Below, one piece after another: positions 1 to 8,954 of a stretch of DNA of 64,000 bases. Origin of the DNA: Mycobacterium terramassiliense. GTDB lineage: Bacteria > Actinomycetota > Actinomycetes > Mycobacteriales > Mycobacteriaceae. A program made the translations under genes and the position numbers. Position 1 is the stretch's first letter; each line of letters opens with the position of its first letter. The notes below the pieces were generated by a model. That model saw only the letters and a program-made list of their open reading frames with translations. It was not told the origin of the DNA and made no database searches. The DNA lies in the NCBI RefSeq assembly GCF_900157385.1, contig NZ_LT717700.1:1-64000 (forward strand). Reading direction: 5' to 3'.

Positions 1-481
1 CCCCGCCCACGCCACCGTCTTGACCCGGCGCGCCCGATCCGCCGGCCCCACCGTCCCCGATCAGCCACCCGCCGGCGCCGCCGGGCGCGCCGGTCCCCGG
101 CGCCCCGTTGGCGCCGTTGCCGATCAACGGGCGCCCGGTCCATTGCACGAATGGCGCATTGATCTGGTTAAGGACCGCCGTCGGAGCGGCGGCTACGGCG
201 GCGGCGGTCTCGGTGCTGAGATATGTCGCCGCGCCGCCGTTCAACAGGCTGACGAACTCGGAGTGAAAGGCCGCGGCCTGGTTGCCGAGCGCCTGGAAAT
301 CCAGGGCGTGCACGTTGAAAAGCAAGGCGATCGCGCTGGATACCTCGTCGGCGGCCGCCGCGGTAATCCCGGTCGTGGACGCGGCCGCCGCGGACTGCGC
401 CGCGGTCAGCGCCGAGCCGATATTCGCGAGATCTCCGGCGGCCGCGGCCATAAACTCCGGCGCTACAACGACGAATGACAT
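1..481 (-). CDS. PE family protein, PE_PGRS type, 3' end outside window
   Basis: The visible 160 residues begin [10 protein letters not shown], with the Pro-Glu pair at residues 8-9, followed by the Ala-rich helical PE domain (about 1-100) with a YxxxE type VII secretion signal at Y87-E91. A linker and Gly/Ala-rich GGAGG-like repeats then start and run off the window edge, which is the usual PE_PGRS layout. Family knowledge: PE proteins are exported by ESX systems, usually ESX-5, to the cell surface. No PPE partner is visible because the gene continues past base 1. The promoter should lie in 482-661, between this gene and the end of the MetE-like gene. The subtype call rests on only a short stretch of the repeat region. 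Confidence 0.9.
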   Translation of the reverse strand, partial: MSFVVVAPEFMAAAAGDLANIGSALTAAQSAAAASTTGITAAAADEVSSAIALLFNVHALDFQALGNQAAAFHSEFVSLLNGGAATYLSTETAAAVAAAPTAVLNQINAPFVQWTGRPLIGNGANGAPGTGAPGGAGGWLIGDGGAGGSGAPGQDGGVGG

Positions 482-661
482 GCCCGTGCCCCTTAACGTC
501 GATCAACCCGATTCGAGCGCCAAACCCGAGGGAGGCTCGGGCGCCAAGCGCATATTAACGGGTGCGTCAATTAAGGGAAGGGATTTCGCGCGAATTTCGC
601 CAGAAATTAGCTCGCCTGTCTAATTTAGCGTGGCAAACGCGACTCGGCGAATTGAACAAAG

Positions 662-1675
662 CTAGATGGCGTCGGGGTCCTCCGCGAACGCCTCGGCGGC
701 CTTTCGGGCAAGCCCGATCGCGGCGCGGGCCCACTCAGGCGTCGCGCTGGCCAGCCCGCACGCCGGCGTGACGCCGATGCGATCGCGCAGCGCGGAACGC
801 GCGAACGGAAGCCGGTCGGTCACCGCGACCACCGCCGCGGCCACCTCTTCGGCCGACGGCCTGCGCTGCGGGGCGCTGGTCTCGACGACGCCGAGCATGA
901 GGGTGCGGCCCGATTCGACGAACGCGGCGATGCCGTCCAGATCCGGTCCGCGCAACGTGCCCGCGTCGACCGACACCGCGCCAATGCCACTGCGCCGCAA
1001 CAGATCCCACGGCAACCCGGGGGCGCAACTGTGCAGCATCACCTCGGCGCCCACGCCCGCGACGCAGGTTTCCAGCAGCGCGGCGGCGACCGCCTCGTCG
1101 AGCGCGCCGACCGGACTCAGCGCCGTGACCCCGGCCAGCTGCCCGCCCAGCGCCGCCGGCAGCGACGGCTCGTCGAACTGCACGACCACCGGCGTGTCCA
1201 GTCGCCGGGCCAGCGCCGCGCGGTGGGTGGCGACGCCCTCGGCCAGCGACGCCGCCAGGTCGCGCACGGCGCCCGAATCGGTGATGGCCCGGTGGCCGTT
1301 GGCCAGCTCGAGCCCGGCGGCCAGCGTGATCGGGCCGGGGGCCTGCACCTTGACGACGCGCCCGGCGCCGCGCAGCCCCGCCGCCTCCCAGGCCTCCTCG
1401 AGCGCGTCCATGTCCTCGTCGAGGAGGCTGACCGCGCGGCGCGTCACCGCGCCGGGCCGGGCGGCGATGCGGTAGCCGCGCGGCACCGTGTCGATGGCCA
1501 CGTCGATCAGCAGCGCGCCGGCCCGCCCCAGCAGGTCGGCGCCCACTCCCCTGGCGGGCAGCTCGACGATGTGCGCCAGCGCGCCCGCCAACTCGCCGAC
1601 CACCACCTCGGCGGCCGGACGGGCGGCGGCGCCGGGCCAGGATCCGACGCCACTGGCCGCCGCGAAACCACTCAC
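662..1675 (-). CDS. MetE C-terminal-like (cobalamin-independent methionine synthase family) protein
   Basis: The 337-residue protein resembles only the C-terminal catalytic barrel of cobalamin-independent methionine synthase. Zn-ligand-like motifs are visible as HSCAP near residue 215 and TPACGLA near residue 304, with FDEPSLP near residue 168. The N-terminal half of full MetE (about 750 residues in total) is absent, so methyl transfer from methyltetrahydrofolate-triglutamate to homocysteine is not assured. The position next to lpqA matches M. tuberculosis Rv3015c. It is transcribed divergently from the downstream lipoprotein gene, with under 90 bp between the starts. The substrate is unknown; a corrinoid-free methyltransferase role is inference from fold. 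Confidence 0.85.
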   Translation of the reverse strand: MSGFAAASGVGSWPGAAARPAAEVVVGELAGALAHIVELPARGVGADLLGRAGALLIDVAIDTVPRGYRIAARPGAVTRRAVSLLDEDMDALEEAWEAAGLRGAGRVVKVQAPGPITLAAGLELANGHRAITDSGAVRDLAASLAEGVATHRAALARRLDTPVVVQFDEPSLPAALGGQLAGVTALSPVGALDEAVAAALLETCVAGVGAEVMLHSCAPGLPWDLLRRSGIGAVSVDAGTLRGPDLDGIAAFVESGRTLMLGVVETSAPQRRPSAEEVAAAVVAVTDRLPFARSALRDRIGVTPACGLASATPEWARAAIGLARKAAEAFAEDPDAI

Positions 1676-1761
1676 CGCCCAACCGTATTCGACGTCGGAT
1701 CGCGCGCCGGTCGCGAGGGGTGCTCGGGGCGGGGAGGGTCAAGCCGAGAAGGGTGCGAAGG

Positions 1762-2400
1762 GTGTGGCGCGGAGCAAGACTCACGGGGCGGCTGCTGTTA
1801 TGCGGCGCGGTGCTGCTGACGGCGTGCACCCGGGTGGTGGGCGGCACCGCCCTGCCGGGATTCGGGCCGGCCGCCAAGGGCGTGCACGGCGTCAACGTCG
1901 ACACGATCCTTTTGGACCAGCCACGGATGCGCGCGATCACCGGCGCCGGTGAGCACCTGACGATCATTCCCTCGATGGACGGCAGCCGGCCGGTGGACAT
2001 CGACGCGCTGGCCGACACCACGCCCGCCGAATGCCGGTTCCTGTATGCCGAGACGGCGACGTTCGGGCCCGACATCGAGGAGTTCCACAAGACCACGTTC
2101 CAGGACCCGCCCGATGGCGCGCTGATCTCCGAGGGCGCCGCGGCCTACCCGGACGTCGACACCGCGCGGCGCGCCTTCGGCGCCCTGGTGGGCGCCGTCG
2201 GGAACTGCGCGGGCGGCTCGTCGGGCCAGCTGCTGGTCGGCGACTGGACCGCCGACGCCACCTCGCTGCACCTGGCGCCCGGCGGGTGCGGGCGCGACTA
2301 CCGGGTGCTGTCGGTGGCCATGGTGGAGGTCACGTTCTGCGGCTTTGCGCAGTCGGTGTCCGACATCGTGATGACGAACATCGCCGCCAACATCCGATGA
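1762..2400 (+). CDS. lpqA: LpqA-like lipoprotein with PknH-type sensor domain
   Basis: A short basic leader (WRGARLTGR) is followed by a hydrophobic run and the lipobox LLTAC, so the mature protein should be a cell-surface lipoprotein. The rest resembles the extracellular sensor domain seen in PknH and LpqQ/LpqA-like proteins, including paired cysteines (near ECRF, GNCAGG, GGCGRDY and VTFCGF) likely to form disulfides. The GTG at 1762 gives a 22-residue signal peptide and has AGAAGG nine bases upstream; starts at 1720 and 1753 are also open but give longer leaders. The gene order matches M. tuberculosis Rv3016. Ligand and function are unknown. Confidence 0.8.
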   Translation: MWRGARLTGRLLLCGAVLLTACTRVVGGTALPGFGPAAKGVHGVNVDTILLDQPRMRAITGAGEHLTIIPSMDGSRPVDIDALADTTPAECRFLYAETATFGPDIEEFHKTTFQDPPDGALISEGAAAYPDVDTARRAFGALVGAVGNCAGGSSGQLLVGDWTADATSLHLAPGGCGRDYRVLSVAMVEVTFCGFAQSVSDIVMTNIAANIR

Positions 2401-2406
2401 TTCAGC

Positions 2407-2691
2407 TCACCAGTGCGCCGTCGTGAACAGCTCGAAATTCGCCTGACCGCAGTGGATCCACATCGCGATGTGCAAGGCCGTGAAGGCCAGGGAGACCGCC
2501 AGGGCGGCGATCGCCAGCGCGAAACCGTTCTGGTCGTGGCGCCGGGCCTGGCGCAACGCGACCACGGCGAGAACGCCGCTGAAGATCGGGCTGCCGTACA
2601 TGCCCATGAGGCTCAACACGAACGCCGCGATGGCGAGGGCGTTGGTCTGGACGGTCGGCACCTCCCGTGCCGCGATCTGGTGTGTGCTCAT
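2407..2691 (-). CDS. small DUF4190-like membrane protein
   Basis: The 94-residue protein has two hydrophobic segments, about residues 18-40 (ALAIAAFVLSLMG) and 57-80 (FALAIAALAVSLAFTALHIA). They are separated by a basic loop (RQARRHDQNG) of the kind seen in DUF4190 proteins. It should be an integral membrane protein with a short cytoplasmic N-terminus. It lies downstream of mnmA on the same strand, with an 86-bp gap, so it could be a separate unit or a tail gene of the iscS-mnmA operon. Its end lies 7 bp from the end of the lipoprotein gene, so the two converge. No function is known. Confidence 0.7.
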   Translation of the reverse strand: MSTHQIAAREVPTVQTNALAIAAFVLSLMGMYGSPIFSGVLAVVALRQARRHDQNGFALAIAALAVSLAFTALHIAMWIHCGQANFELFTTAHW

Positions 2692-2777
2692 GTCTGCCGA
2701 TTCCTTTCCTGGCTGTCAGGGAAAGGTTCGGAGACGCCCCTTGGGGCATCCTCAACGAATTCTTGGAACCGCGGCGC

Positions 2778-3854
2778 TCAGCGCGAGGTGCCGGCGATCG
2801 TGGCGCTGCCGAGCACCTCGTCGCCGTCGGCGTCCGGGCGGTACAGCACCAGCGTCTGGCCGCGCGCCACGCCGCGCAGCGGGACCCGCAACCGCACGAC
2901 GAGTTCGTCGTTCACCAACTCGGCGACGGCGCCGGCCGTTTCGCCGTGCGCCCGCACCTGCACGGCGCACTCGACGGGCCCCCGGGGCGCGGTCCCCGCG
3001 GTGAAGACCGGGGACCGCCCGACCAGCGCGCGGATCTCGAGGTCGGCGGCCTCGCCCACCTGAACCGTCCCCGTCTCGGCGTCGATGGACGTCACGTACC
3101 GCGGGCGCCCGTCGGGTCCCGGCCCGGCGATGCCCAGGCCCTTGCGCTGCCCGATGGTGAAACCGTGCACCCCGTCATGGGTGGCCAGCACGGCGCCGTC
3201 GGCCGTGACGACGGAGCCTCGGCGCACCCCGATCCGCTCGCCCAAAAACGCCCGGGTGTTGCCGGACGGGATGAAGCAGATGTCGTGGCTGTCGGGCTTG
3301 TCGGCGACGGCCAGTCCGCGACGGGCCGCCTCGGCCCGGATGCGGGGCTTCGCCGTATCGCCGATCGGAAACGCCGCGTGCCGCAACTGCTCGGCGGTCA
3401 ACACGGCCAGCACGTACGACTGATCCTTGTCCCCGTCGACGGCGCGGCGCAGCCGCCCGCCGGACAGCCGCGCGTAGTGGCCCGTCGCCACCGTATCGAA
3501 GCCCAGCGCAAGGGCTTTCGCCGACAGCGCCGAGAACTTGATCCGCTGGTTGCACCGCACGCAGGGATTGGGCGTTTCCCCGCGGGCGTACGACTCGACG
3601 AAATCGTCGATCACGTCCGCCTTGAACCTCTCCGCGAAATCCCAGACGTAGAACGGGATTCCGAGGATGTCGGCGACGCGTCGCGCGTCCGAGGCGTCCT
3701 CCTTCGAGCAGCAGCCGCGCGAGCCGGTGCGCAAGGCGCCCGGCGCCGAGGACAGCGCGAGGTGCACGCCGACCACGTCGTGCCCGGCGTCGACCATGCG
3801 GGCGGCGGCGACGGACGAGTCGACGCCACCACTCATCGCGGCGAGGACCTTCAC
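2778..3854 (-). CDS. mnmA: tRNA-specific 2-thiouridylase MnmA
   Basis: MnmA adenylates and thiolates the wobble uridine (U34) of Lys, Glu and Gln tRNAs in the cytoplasm, using sulfur relayed from a cysteine desulfurase. The N-terminal PP-loop SGGVDSS is at residues 9-15. Catalytic cysteines are visible in NPCVRCN (about residue 100) and in the conserved [10 protein letters not shown] motif (about 195). The 358-residue length is normal. It starts with GTG immediately after the TAA of iscS with no spacer, so the two are co-transcribed and probably translationally coupled. This pairs the sulfur donor with the tRNA enzyme, as in M. tuberculosis Rv3025c-Rv3024c. Confidence 0.96.
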   Translation of the reverse strand: MKVLAAMSGGVDSSVAAARMVDAGHDVVGVHLALSSAPGALRTGSRGCCSKEDASDARRVADILGIPFYVWDFAERFKADVIDDFVESYARGETPNPCVRCNQRIKFSALSAKALALGFDTVATGHYARLSGGRLRRAVDGDKDQSYVLAVLTAEQLRHAAFPIGDTAKPRIRAEAARRGLAVADKPDSHDICFIPSGNTRAFLGERIGVRRGSVVTADGAVLATHDGVHGFTIGQRKGLGIAGPGPDGRPRYVTSIDAETGTVQVGEAADLEIRALVGRSPVFTAGTAPRGPVECAVQVRAHGETAGAVAELVNDELVVRLRVPLRGVARGQTLVLYRPDADGDEVLGSATIAGTSR

Positions 3855-5033
3855 TTACGGCGCCCCCGCGGCGGCCAGCGCGGCCCGCCGGGCGCGGTCC
3901 ACGGCCGCGGGCAGCACCCGCAACACGGCGTCGACGTCGTCGTCAACGCTGGTGTGCCCCAACGACAGTCGCAACGATCCACGGGCGCTGGCCGGATCCG
4001 CGCCCATCGCGGTCAGCACGTGCGACGGCTGTGCGACACCCGCCGTGCAGGCCGAACCGGTCGAACACTCGATCCCGTTGGCGTCCAACAGCATCAGCAG
4101 GGCGTCGCCCTCGCAGCCGCGGAAGGTGAAGTGCGCATTGCCGGGCAGCCGCTGGGGGTCGCGGGCGCCGTTGAGGCTGACGTCGTCGATGCCGGCCAGC
4201 ACGCCCTCGACCAGCCGGTCGCGCAGCGCCCGCAGGCGCGCACCGTTGGGTTCGAGCCCGTCCACCGCGATCCGGGTGGCCGCCGCCATGCCGACCGCGC
4301 CGGCGACATCGGGTGTGCCGGAACGGATGTCGCGCTCCTGGCCGCCGCCGTGCGACAGCGGCACGCAGGCGACGTCGCGGCGCAGCAGCAGCGCCCCCAC
4401 GGCGGGCGGGCCGCCGAACTTGTGGGCCGTGACGCTCATCGCCGACAGCCCGCTGGCGGTGAAGTCGACGGGCAACTGCCCCACCGCCTGCACGGCGTCG
4501 CTGTGCATCGGAACCCCGAACTCCGCGGCCACGGCGGCCAGTTCGGCGACCGGCAGCACGGTGCCGACCTCGTTGTTGGCCCACATCACCGACACCAGCG
4601 CGACGTCGTCGCGGCGTGTGAGCGCCTCGCGCAACGCGGCCGCCGACACCGAGCCGTCGGCGGTGGTGGGCAGCCAGGTCACCTCGGCGCCCTCGTGCTC
4701 GACGAGCCAGTTCACCGAGTCCAGCACGGCGTGGTGTTCGACCTCACTGGTGACGATGCGCCGGCGCTGCGGATCGGCGGCGCGCCGGGCCCAGTAGATG
4801 CCCTTGACGGCCAGGTTGTCGCTCTCGGTGCCGCCCGCGGTGAAGATGACCTCGGACGGGCGCGCGCCCAGCTTGGCCGCGATCAGCTCGCGGGATTCCT
4901 CGATCCGCCGCCGCGCCGCCCGGCCGCTGGTGTGCAGCGACGACGCGTTGCCGACCGTGCCGAGCACGGCCGTCATCGCCTCGATGGCGGCGGGGTGCAT
5001 CGGGGTGGTGGCGGCGTGATCGAGGTAGACCAT
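3855..5033 (-). CDS. iscS: cysteine desulfurase IscS
   Basis: This PLP-dependent enzyme converts cysteine to alanine plus protein-bound persulfide, which feeds tRNA thiolation and Fe-S cluster assembly. The N-terminus [14 protein letters not shown] is typical of the family. The PLP lysine lies in [10 protein letters not shown] (about residue 200) and the persulfide cysteine in STGSACTAG (about residue 322). I chose the ATG at 5033 because it gives the canonical N-terminus; an in-frame start four codons upstream (5045) would add MGRV. The gene sits directly upstream of mnmA, and no isc scaffold genes are adjacent, which suits a dedicated partnership with MnmA. Confidence 0.95.
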   Translation of the reverse strand: MVYLDHAATTPMHPAAIEAMTAVLGTVGNASSLHTSGRAARRRIEESRELIAAKLGARPSEVIFTAGGTESDNLAVKGIYWARRAADPQRRRIVTSEVEHHAVLDSVNWLVEHEGAEVTWLPTTADGSVSAAALREALTRRDDVALVSVMWANNEVGTVLPVAELAAVAAEFGVPMHSDAVQAVGQLPVDFTASGLSAMSVTAHKFGGPPAVGALLLRRDVACVPLSHGGGQERDIRSGTPDVAGAVGMAAATRIAVDGLEPNGARLRALRDRLVEGVLAGIDDVSLNGARDPQRLPGNAHFTFRGCEGDALLMLLDANGIECSTGSACTAGVAQPSHVLTAMGADPASARGSLRLSLGHTSVDDDVDAVLRVLPAAVDRARRAALAAAGAP

Positions 5034-5066
5034 GACGCGCCCCACGATACCTGCAGGTCTGGTCAG

Positions 5067-5885
5067 TTAACCCACCAGCACGTGGCGGCGACCGGGACGC
5101 TGCGGCACTCCCACGCCCACCGCCGATTCGCATCGGCGGGCCAGCGCCCGCCGATCGGTGCCCGGCAACTGCAGGGATTCCACGTGAACGTGCGCCCACG
5201 TGCGGCGCACGGCCAGCAACCGGCACATCGACCGCCACAGGGTGTCGTCACCGACGAAGGCCGGGGCGGTCGACACGCAGCCGTCGGCGTGGTGGTAGGT
5301 CAACCGGAGCGGCTGGACGGGGCGACCGGCGTCGATCGCGGCCTGGAACATCGCCGGATAGAACGACCCGCAGGCCAGCCCGCACCACGTAGTGCCCTCC
5401 GGAAACGCCACCACGGTCTGACCCGCGCGCAGCCGGTGCGCGACGGCCTCGACCACCCCGGGCAGCCGCCGCAGGTGGGCCCGTTCGATGGGGATGATCT
5501 TGAGCAGGCGCACCGAGAGGTCGCCGAACAGGTCGGCGCGGGCCACGAACGACCCGGGCAGCACCGACCCGATGGCGAACACGTCCAGCCAGGACATGTG
5601 GGGGCTGACCACCAGGACGCCGCGCAGGTTGCGGATCGGGCTCCCCGACACGCTGATGCGGACACTGAAGCAGCGCAGCACCACCCGGCAGTAGAACCGC
5701 TGCACCCGCGCCTGGCCCGGCAGGGGCAGCAGCGCCAGGGGCACCACCGGGGCCAGCAGCAGTACCAACATGACGCGAAGCGTCACCCGCAGAACCACCC
5801 GCCACCTGGGCGAGTCGGGGCCGACACGCACGCAGCCGCCGTCGCACGTCGCGCGCGGCAGCCAGGAGTGGTCGGCGACGCTCAT
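5067..5885 (-). CDS. 1-acylglycerol-3-phosphate acyltransferase-like (PlsC/OlsA family) membrane enzyme
   Basis: The 272-residue protein has a hydrophobic N-terminal segment (about residues 33-53) for membrane attachment. It carries the PlsC acyltransferase motifs HMSWLD (HX4D, about residue 95) and FPEGTT (about residue 168). The family moves acyl groups from acyl-ACP or acyl-CoA to glycerophosphate or lyso-lipid acceptors at the inner membrane. The ATG overlaps the TGA of the upstream GNAT gene by one base, implying translational coupling. The pair corresponds to Rv3026c-Rv3027c and resembles olsA-olsB of ornithine lipid synthesis. That pathway assignment is inference. Confidence 0.85.
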   Translation of the reverse strand: MSVADHSWLPRATCDGGCVRVGPDSPRWRVVLRVTLRVMLVLLLAPVVPLALLPLPGQARVQRFYCRVVLRCFSVRISVSGSPIRNLRGVLVVSPHMSWLDVFAIGSVLPGSFVARADLFGDLSVRLLKIIPIERAHLRRLPGVVEAVAHRLRAGQTVVAFPEGTTWCGLACGSFYPAMFQAAIDAGRPVQPLRLTYHHADGCVSTAPAFVGDDTLWRSMCRLLAVRRTWAHVHVESLQLPGTDRRALARRCESAVGVGVPQRPGRRHVLVG

Positions 5886-6730
5886 CAGGCGCCGCCCACC
5901 ATGTCGGCCGCCGCCGAGACCGACCGCAGGCGCTTGAGATATCGGGTATCGGCGCGTCGTTTGTCCAGCAGCACGCAGAAGTCGCCGACCCCGAAGTCCG
6001 GGTCGTGCGCGGGCTCGCCGCAGACCTGGGCACCCAGCCGCAGGTAGCCGCGCATCAGCGGCGGCACCGCCGGGCGCGGGGGCGCCGGGATGTCGTCGAG
6101 GGCCCGCCCGCCGACGCGGACCGGCCGGTACGGGCGCACCCGGTACTGCGGCGGTGCGGCGTGCCGGTCGAGGATGAAGTCGCGGACGCCGCGCAGCTGG
6201 CTGCCCGGCACGTCGCCGTCCGATGCGTCGCCGATGGGCACCGACACGCAGCCGGTCACGTAGTCGTAGCCGTAGCGGTCCAGGTAGGCCAGGATGCCCG
6301 CCCACATCAGCAGCACCACACCGCCGTTGCGGTGGCCGTCGCGGACCACCGCGCGCCCCATCTCCACCAGCGACGGCCGCAGCGAGTCGAAGGCACGAAC
6401 GTCGAATTCCGTTGCGGTGTAGAGCCCCCCGGCGGCGATGGCACCCGACGGCGCCAGCATCCGGTAACAACCCACCAACTCGCCGGTGTCGTCGTCGCGG
6501 ACCAGCAGGTGGTCACAGTGCTCGTCGAACCGGTCGACGTCGAGGTGCGCCGCGCCGCCCGTCGGCAAGGTGAATCCCGGCGTGCTGCTGAACACGTCGT
6601 ACCGAAGCCGCTGCGCCGCCTCGATCAAGCTGGGGTCGGTGGACAGCAACAACGAATAGCGCGGACCGGCCGAGCCGGTCGCCGCACGGTCCGGCTTGTC
6701 GCTGGCGATCAGGACAGAAGCGATGCTCAT
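5885..6730 (-). CDS. GNAT-family N-acyltransferase, OlsB/hemolysin-like
   Basis: The 281-residue protein resembles the GNAT-like family (Acetyltransf_5) that includes OlsB, which N-acylates ornithine, and N-acyl amino acid synthases. Typical features are LRYDVF near residue 45, a basic-acidic core with DDDTGELVGCYRML, and the conserved GRAVVRDGHRNGGVVLLMW segment around residue 128. The ATG at 6730 is preferred over a TTG three codons upstream. It is the first gene of a two-gene unit with the PlsC-like gene. The chemistry is likely acyl transfer to an amine; the acceptor is not determined by the sequence. Confidence 0.8.
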   Translation of the reverse strand: MSIASVLIASDKPDRAATGSAGPRYSLLLSTDPSLIEAAQRLRYDVFSSTPGFTLPTGGAAHLDVDRFDEHCDHLLVRDDDTGELVGCYRMLAPSGAIAAGGLYTATEFDVRAFDSLRPSLVEMGRAVVRDGHRNGGVVLLMWAGILAYLDRYGYDYVTGCVSVPIGDASDGDVPGSQLRGVRDFILDRHAAPPQYRVRPYRPVRVGGRALDDIPAPPRPAVPPLMRGYLRLGAQVCGEPAHDPDFGVGDFCVLLDKRRADTRYLKRLRSVSAAADMVGGA

Positions 6731-6820
6731 GGGAAACAACGTCGCGCAGTCGTTGTGCTATTCGGCATCGGCGCTGTGACGTGTCGGTGCACGTCAGATG
6801 ACGAGATATCGCGAAAAGAT

Positions 6821-6851
6821 AACGGCCCCGCAGGTAGCCTGCGGGGCCGTT
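6821..6851 (-). terminator. intrinsic-type terminator hairpin after etfA
   Basis: A perfect 14-bp inverted repeat (AACGGCCCCGCAGG at 6821-6834, its complement at 6838-6851) encloses a three-base loop (TAG). It lies 22 bp beyond the stop of etfA and, read on the minus strand, is followed by a short T-containing stretch (ATCTTTTCGC). This is the strongest hairpin I saw in the window and most likely ends the etfB-etfA transcript before the GNAT gene. Confidence 0.85.
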
Positions 6852-6872
6852 AACTGCTGGTGAACGGGGGTT

Positions 6873-7829
6873 TTAGCCTTTGCGCGCCTTGATGGCGTCG
6901 GTCAGCTGCGGGGCCACCTTGAACAGGTCGCCCACCACGCCGTAGTCGGCGATCTCGAAGATCGGCGCCTCTTCGTCCTTGTTGACCGCGACGATCGTCT
7001 TGGAGGTCTGCATGCCCGCGCGGTGCTGGATCGCCCCGGAGATGCCCAGCGCGATGTAGAGCTGCGGCGACACCGTCTTACCGGTCTGGCCGACCTGGAA
7101 CTGGCCCGGGTAGTAGCCGGAGTCCACCGCGGCGCGCGACGCACCGACCGCCGCTCCCAGCGAGTCGGCCAGCGCCTCGACGACGTTGAAGTTCTCCGCG
7201 CTGCCCACACCGCGGCCGCCGGAGACCACGATGCTGGCCTCCGTCAGCTCGGGGCGGTCGCCGGCGACCGCCGGCTCGCGGGCGGTGATCTTGGTGGCGT
7301 TCTCGGCGGGCGCCGGAACCTCGACGGTGACCTGCTCACCGGCGCCGGCCTGCGGCTCGGCGTCGATGGCGCCGCCGCGCACGGTGATCACCGGGGTGTC
7401 GCCGTTGACCTGCGACTCGACGGTGAACGCGCCACCGAAGATGGAGTGCACGGCTTTGTTGCCCTCCTGGACGCCTACCACGTCGACCAGCAGGCCGGAC
7501 CCGATCCGGGCGGCGAGCCGGCCCGCGATCTCCTTGCCGTCGGCGTTGGCGGACAGCAGGATCGCGGCGGGCGAGTTCGACTCGGCCAGCGAGGCCAGCA
7601 CGTCGACCACCGGGGTGATCAGGTATTTCTCGACGTCGTCGGACTCGGCGACGTAGATCTTGGCGGCGCCGGCCTCCTTCAGGCCGTCGGCCAGCGGCGC
7701 GGCCGTCCCCGGCGCGCCGACGACGACGGCGGCCGGCTCACCCAGCGCGCGGGCGGCGGTGATCAACTCGGAGGTGACTTTCTTCAGGGCGCCTTCGGCG
7801 TGCTCGACGAGCACCAAAACTTCAGCCAT
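6873..7829 (-). CDS. etfA: electron transfer flavoprotein alpha subunit
   Basis: The 318-residue protein begins [10 protein letters not shown], as ETF alpha subunits do. The C-terminal FAD-binding domain is clear, including the SGGRGVGS segment (about residue 204), the [18 protein letters not shown] region (about 252-269) and [16 protein letters not shown] accepts electrons from acyl-CoA dehydrogenases and passes them to ETF-ubiquinone oxidoreductase, so it serves fatty-acid and sterol oxidation in the cytoplasm. It follows etfB by 40 bp and ends just before the terminator hairpin at 6821-6851. It is the orthologue of M. tuberculosis fixB (Rv3028c). Confidence 0.96.
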   Translation of the reverse strand: MAEVLVLVEHAEGALKKVTSELITAARALGEPAAVVVGAPGTAAPLADGLKEAGAAKIYVAESDDVEKYLITPVVDVLASLAESNSPAAILLSANADGKEIAGRLAARIGSGLLVDVVGVQEGNKAVHSIFGGAFTVESQVNGDTPVITVRGGAIDAEPQAGAGEQVTVEVPAPAENATKITAREPAVAGDRPELTEASIVVSGGRGVGSAENFNVVEALADSLGAAVGASRAAVDSGYYPGQFQVGQTGKTVSPQLYIALGISGAIQHRAGMQTSKTIVAVNKDEEAPIFEIADYGVVGDLFKVAPQLTDAIKARKG

Positions 7830-7869
7830 GGGTTATTCGCTCTTCTCGTGTTCGGGAGACGTGGGCTCG

Positions 7870-8670
7870 TTAGACGATCTTCTGCGCGACCAGGTACTGG
7901 GCGATCTGATTGCCGCCCTCGCCCTCGTCGGTGACCTTCTCACCCGCGGTCTTGGGCGGCTTCGGCGTCGACGACAGCACCGTCGAGCCGGCGTTTTCGA
8001 GACCGACCTCGTCGGCCTCCACCCCGATCTCGCCGAGGGTCAGCACCGTGACCTCTTTCTTCTTGGCGGCCATGATGCCCTTGAACGACGGGAAGCGCGG
8101 CTCGTTGATCTTCTCGGTCACGCTGACCACCGCCGGCAGGGTCGCCTCCAGGCTGAAGACGCCGTCGTCGGTCTCGCGCTCGCCGGTGATCTTGCCGCCC
8201 TCGACCGACAGCTTGCGCAGGTGGGTCAGCTGCGGCAGGCCCAGGTATTCGGCGATGATGGCCGGAACGGCACCGCCCGAGCCGTCGGTGGATTCGTTGC
8301 CCGCGATGACCAGCTCGGTGCCCTCGATGGTGCCCAGCGCCCGCGCCAGCGCCCAGGCGGTCTGGACCACGCAGGAGCCGTGCATGCCGTCGTCCTTGAG
8401 GTGGACGGCCTTGTCGGCGCCCATGGACAGCGCCTTGCGGATCGCCTCGGTGGCGCGCTCGGGGCCGGCGGTCAGCACGGTCACCGAGCCCTCGGTGCCG
8501 TCGGCGGCTTCCTTCTCGCGAATCTGCAGCGCCTCTTCGACGGCGCGCTCGTTGATCTCGTCCAGCACCGCGTCGGCGGCCTCGCGGTCCAGCGTGTAAT
8601 CGCCGTCGGTGAGCTTGCGCTCCGACCAGGTGTCTGGGACCTGCTTGATCAGGACCACGATGTTCGTCAT
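7870..8670 (-). CDS. etfB: electron transfer flavoprotein beta subunit
   Basis: The 266-residue protein starts MTNIVVLIKQVPDTW, the standard ETF beta opening. It has the AMP-binding ETF beta fold, with conserved NESTDGSGGAVPAIIAEYLGLPQ around residue 124 and an extended C-terminal arm (SSTPKPPKTAGEKV). It forms a heterodimer with EtfA and helps transfer electrons from acyl-CoA dehydrogenases. It is first in the etfBA operon, with the promoter expected in 8671-8954. That interval holds a perfect inverted repeat (8753-8768) that may be an operator and is shared with the divergent methyltransferase gene. Confidence 0.96.
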   Translation of the reverse strand: MTNIVVLIKQVPDTWSERKLTDGDYTLDREAADAVLDEINERAVEEALQIREKEAADGTEGSVTVLTAGPERATEAIRKALSMGADKAVHLKDDGMHGSCVVQTAWALARALGTIEGTELVIAGNESTDGSGGAVPAIIAEYLGLPQLTHLRKLSVEGGKITGERETDDGVFSLEATLPAVVSVTEKINEPRFPSFKGIMAAKKKEVTVLTLGEIGVEADEVGLENAGSTVLSSTPKPPKTAGEKVTDEGEGGNQIAQYLVAQKIV

Positions 8671-8752
8671 GAGTCTGGTTCGTCCTCCTCGAAGGGGGTC
8701 CCACAGCGGTCGACTGCAAGACCTCGGTCACGCACTTTTCACTGCACAGCGT

Positions 8753-8768
8753 GTTACTGGCGGGTAAC
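8753..8768. promoter_or_regulatory. putative operator between etfB and the Rv3030-like gene
   Basis: GTTAC at 8753-8757 and GTAAC at 8764-8768 form a perfect inverted repeat around TGGCGG. It lies about 85 bp upstream of etfB and 187 bp upstream of the divergent methyltransferase gene, in an otherwise gene-free 284-bp interval. Size and symmetry fit a TetR-type dimer site. The regulator is not identified, and a link to fatty-acid catabolism control is inference from the etf genes. Confidence 0.45.
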
Positions 8769-8954
8769 TTTGTGCGGTCTGCTCTCACACCATAGCGGGT
8801 CACGCAGGCACAACTGCCCGGCTCCTCCCCCGTCCGCTATCCCGGACGGCATCGTCGCCGGGCGGCAGGTTCTTTCGCCCCGTCTGCCCCATCCGGCAGG
8901 GGTGCCCACTTCCCGGTTCGCGAATCGGACACTTCGCGTTAGCCTCCCTATGCA

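Noticed and set aside
2667..6047. Very long open frame on the plus strand, about 1,100 codons
   Set aside because: It is antisense to mnmA, iscS and the acyltransferase genes, which are well recognised. It has no domain and a composition expected from the third-position GC bias of the real genes.
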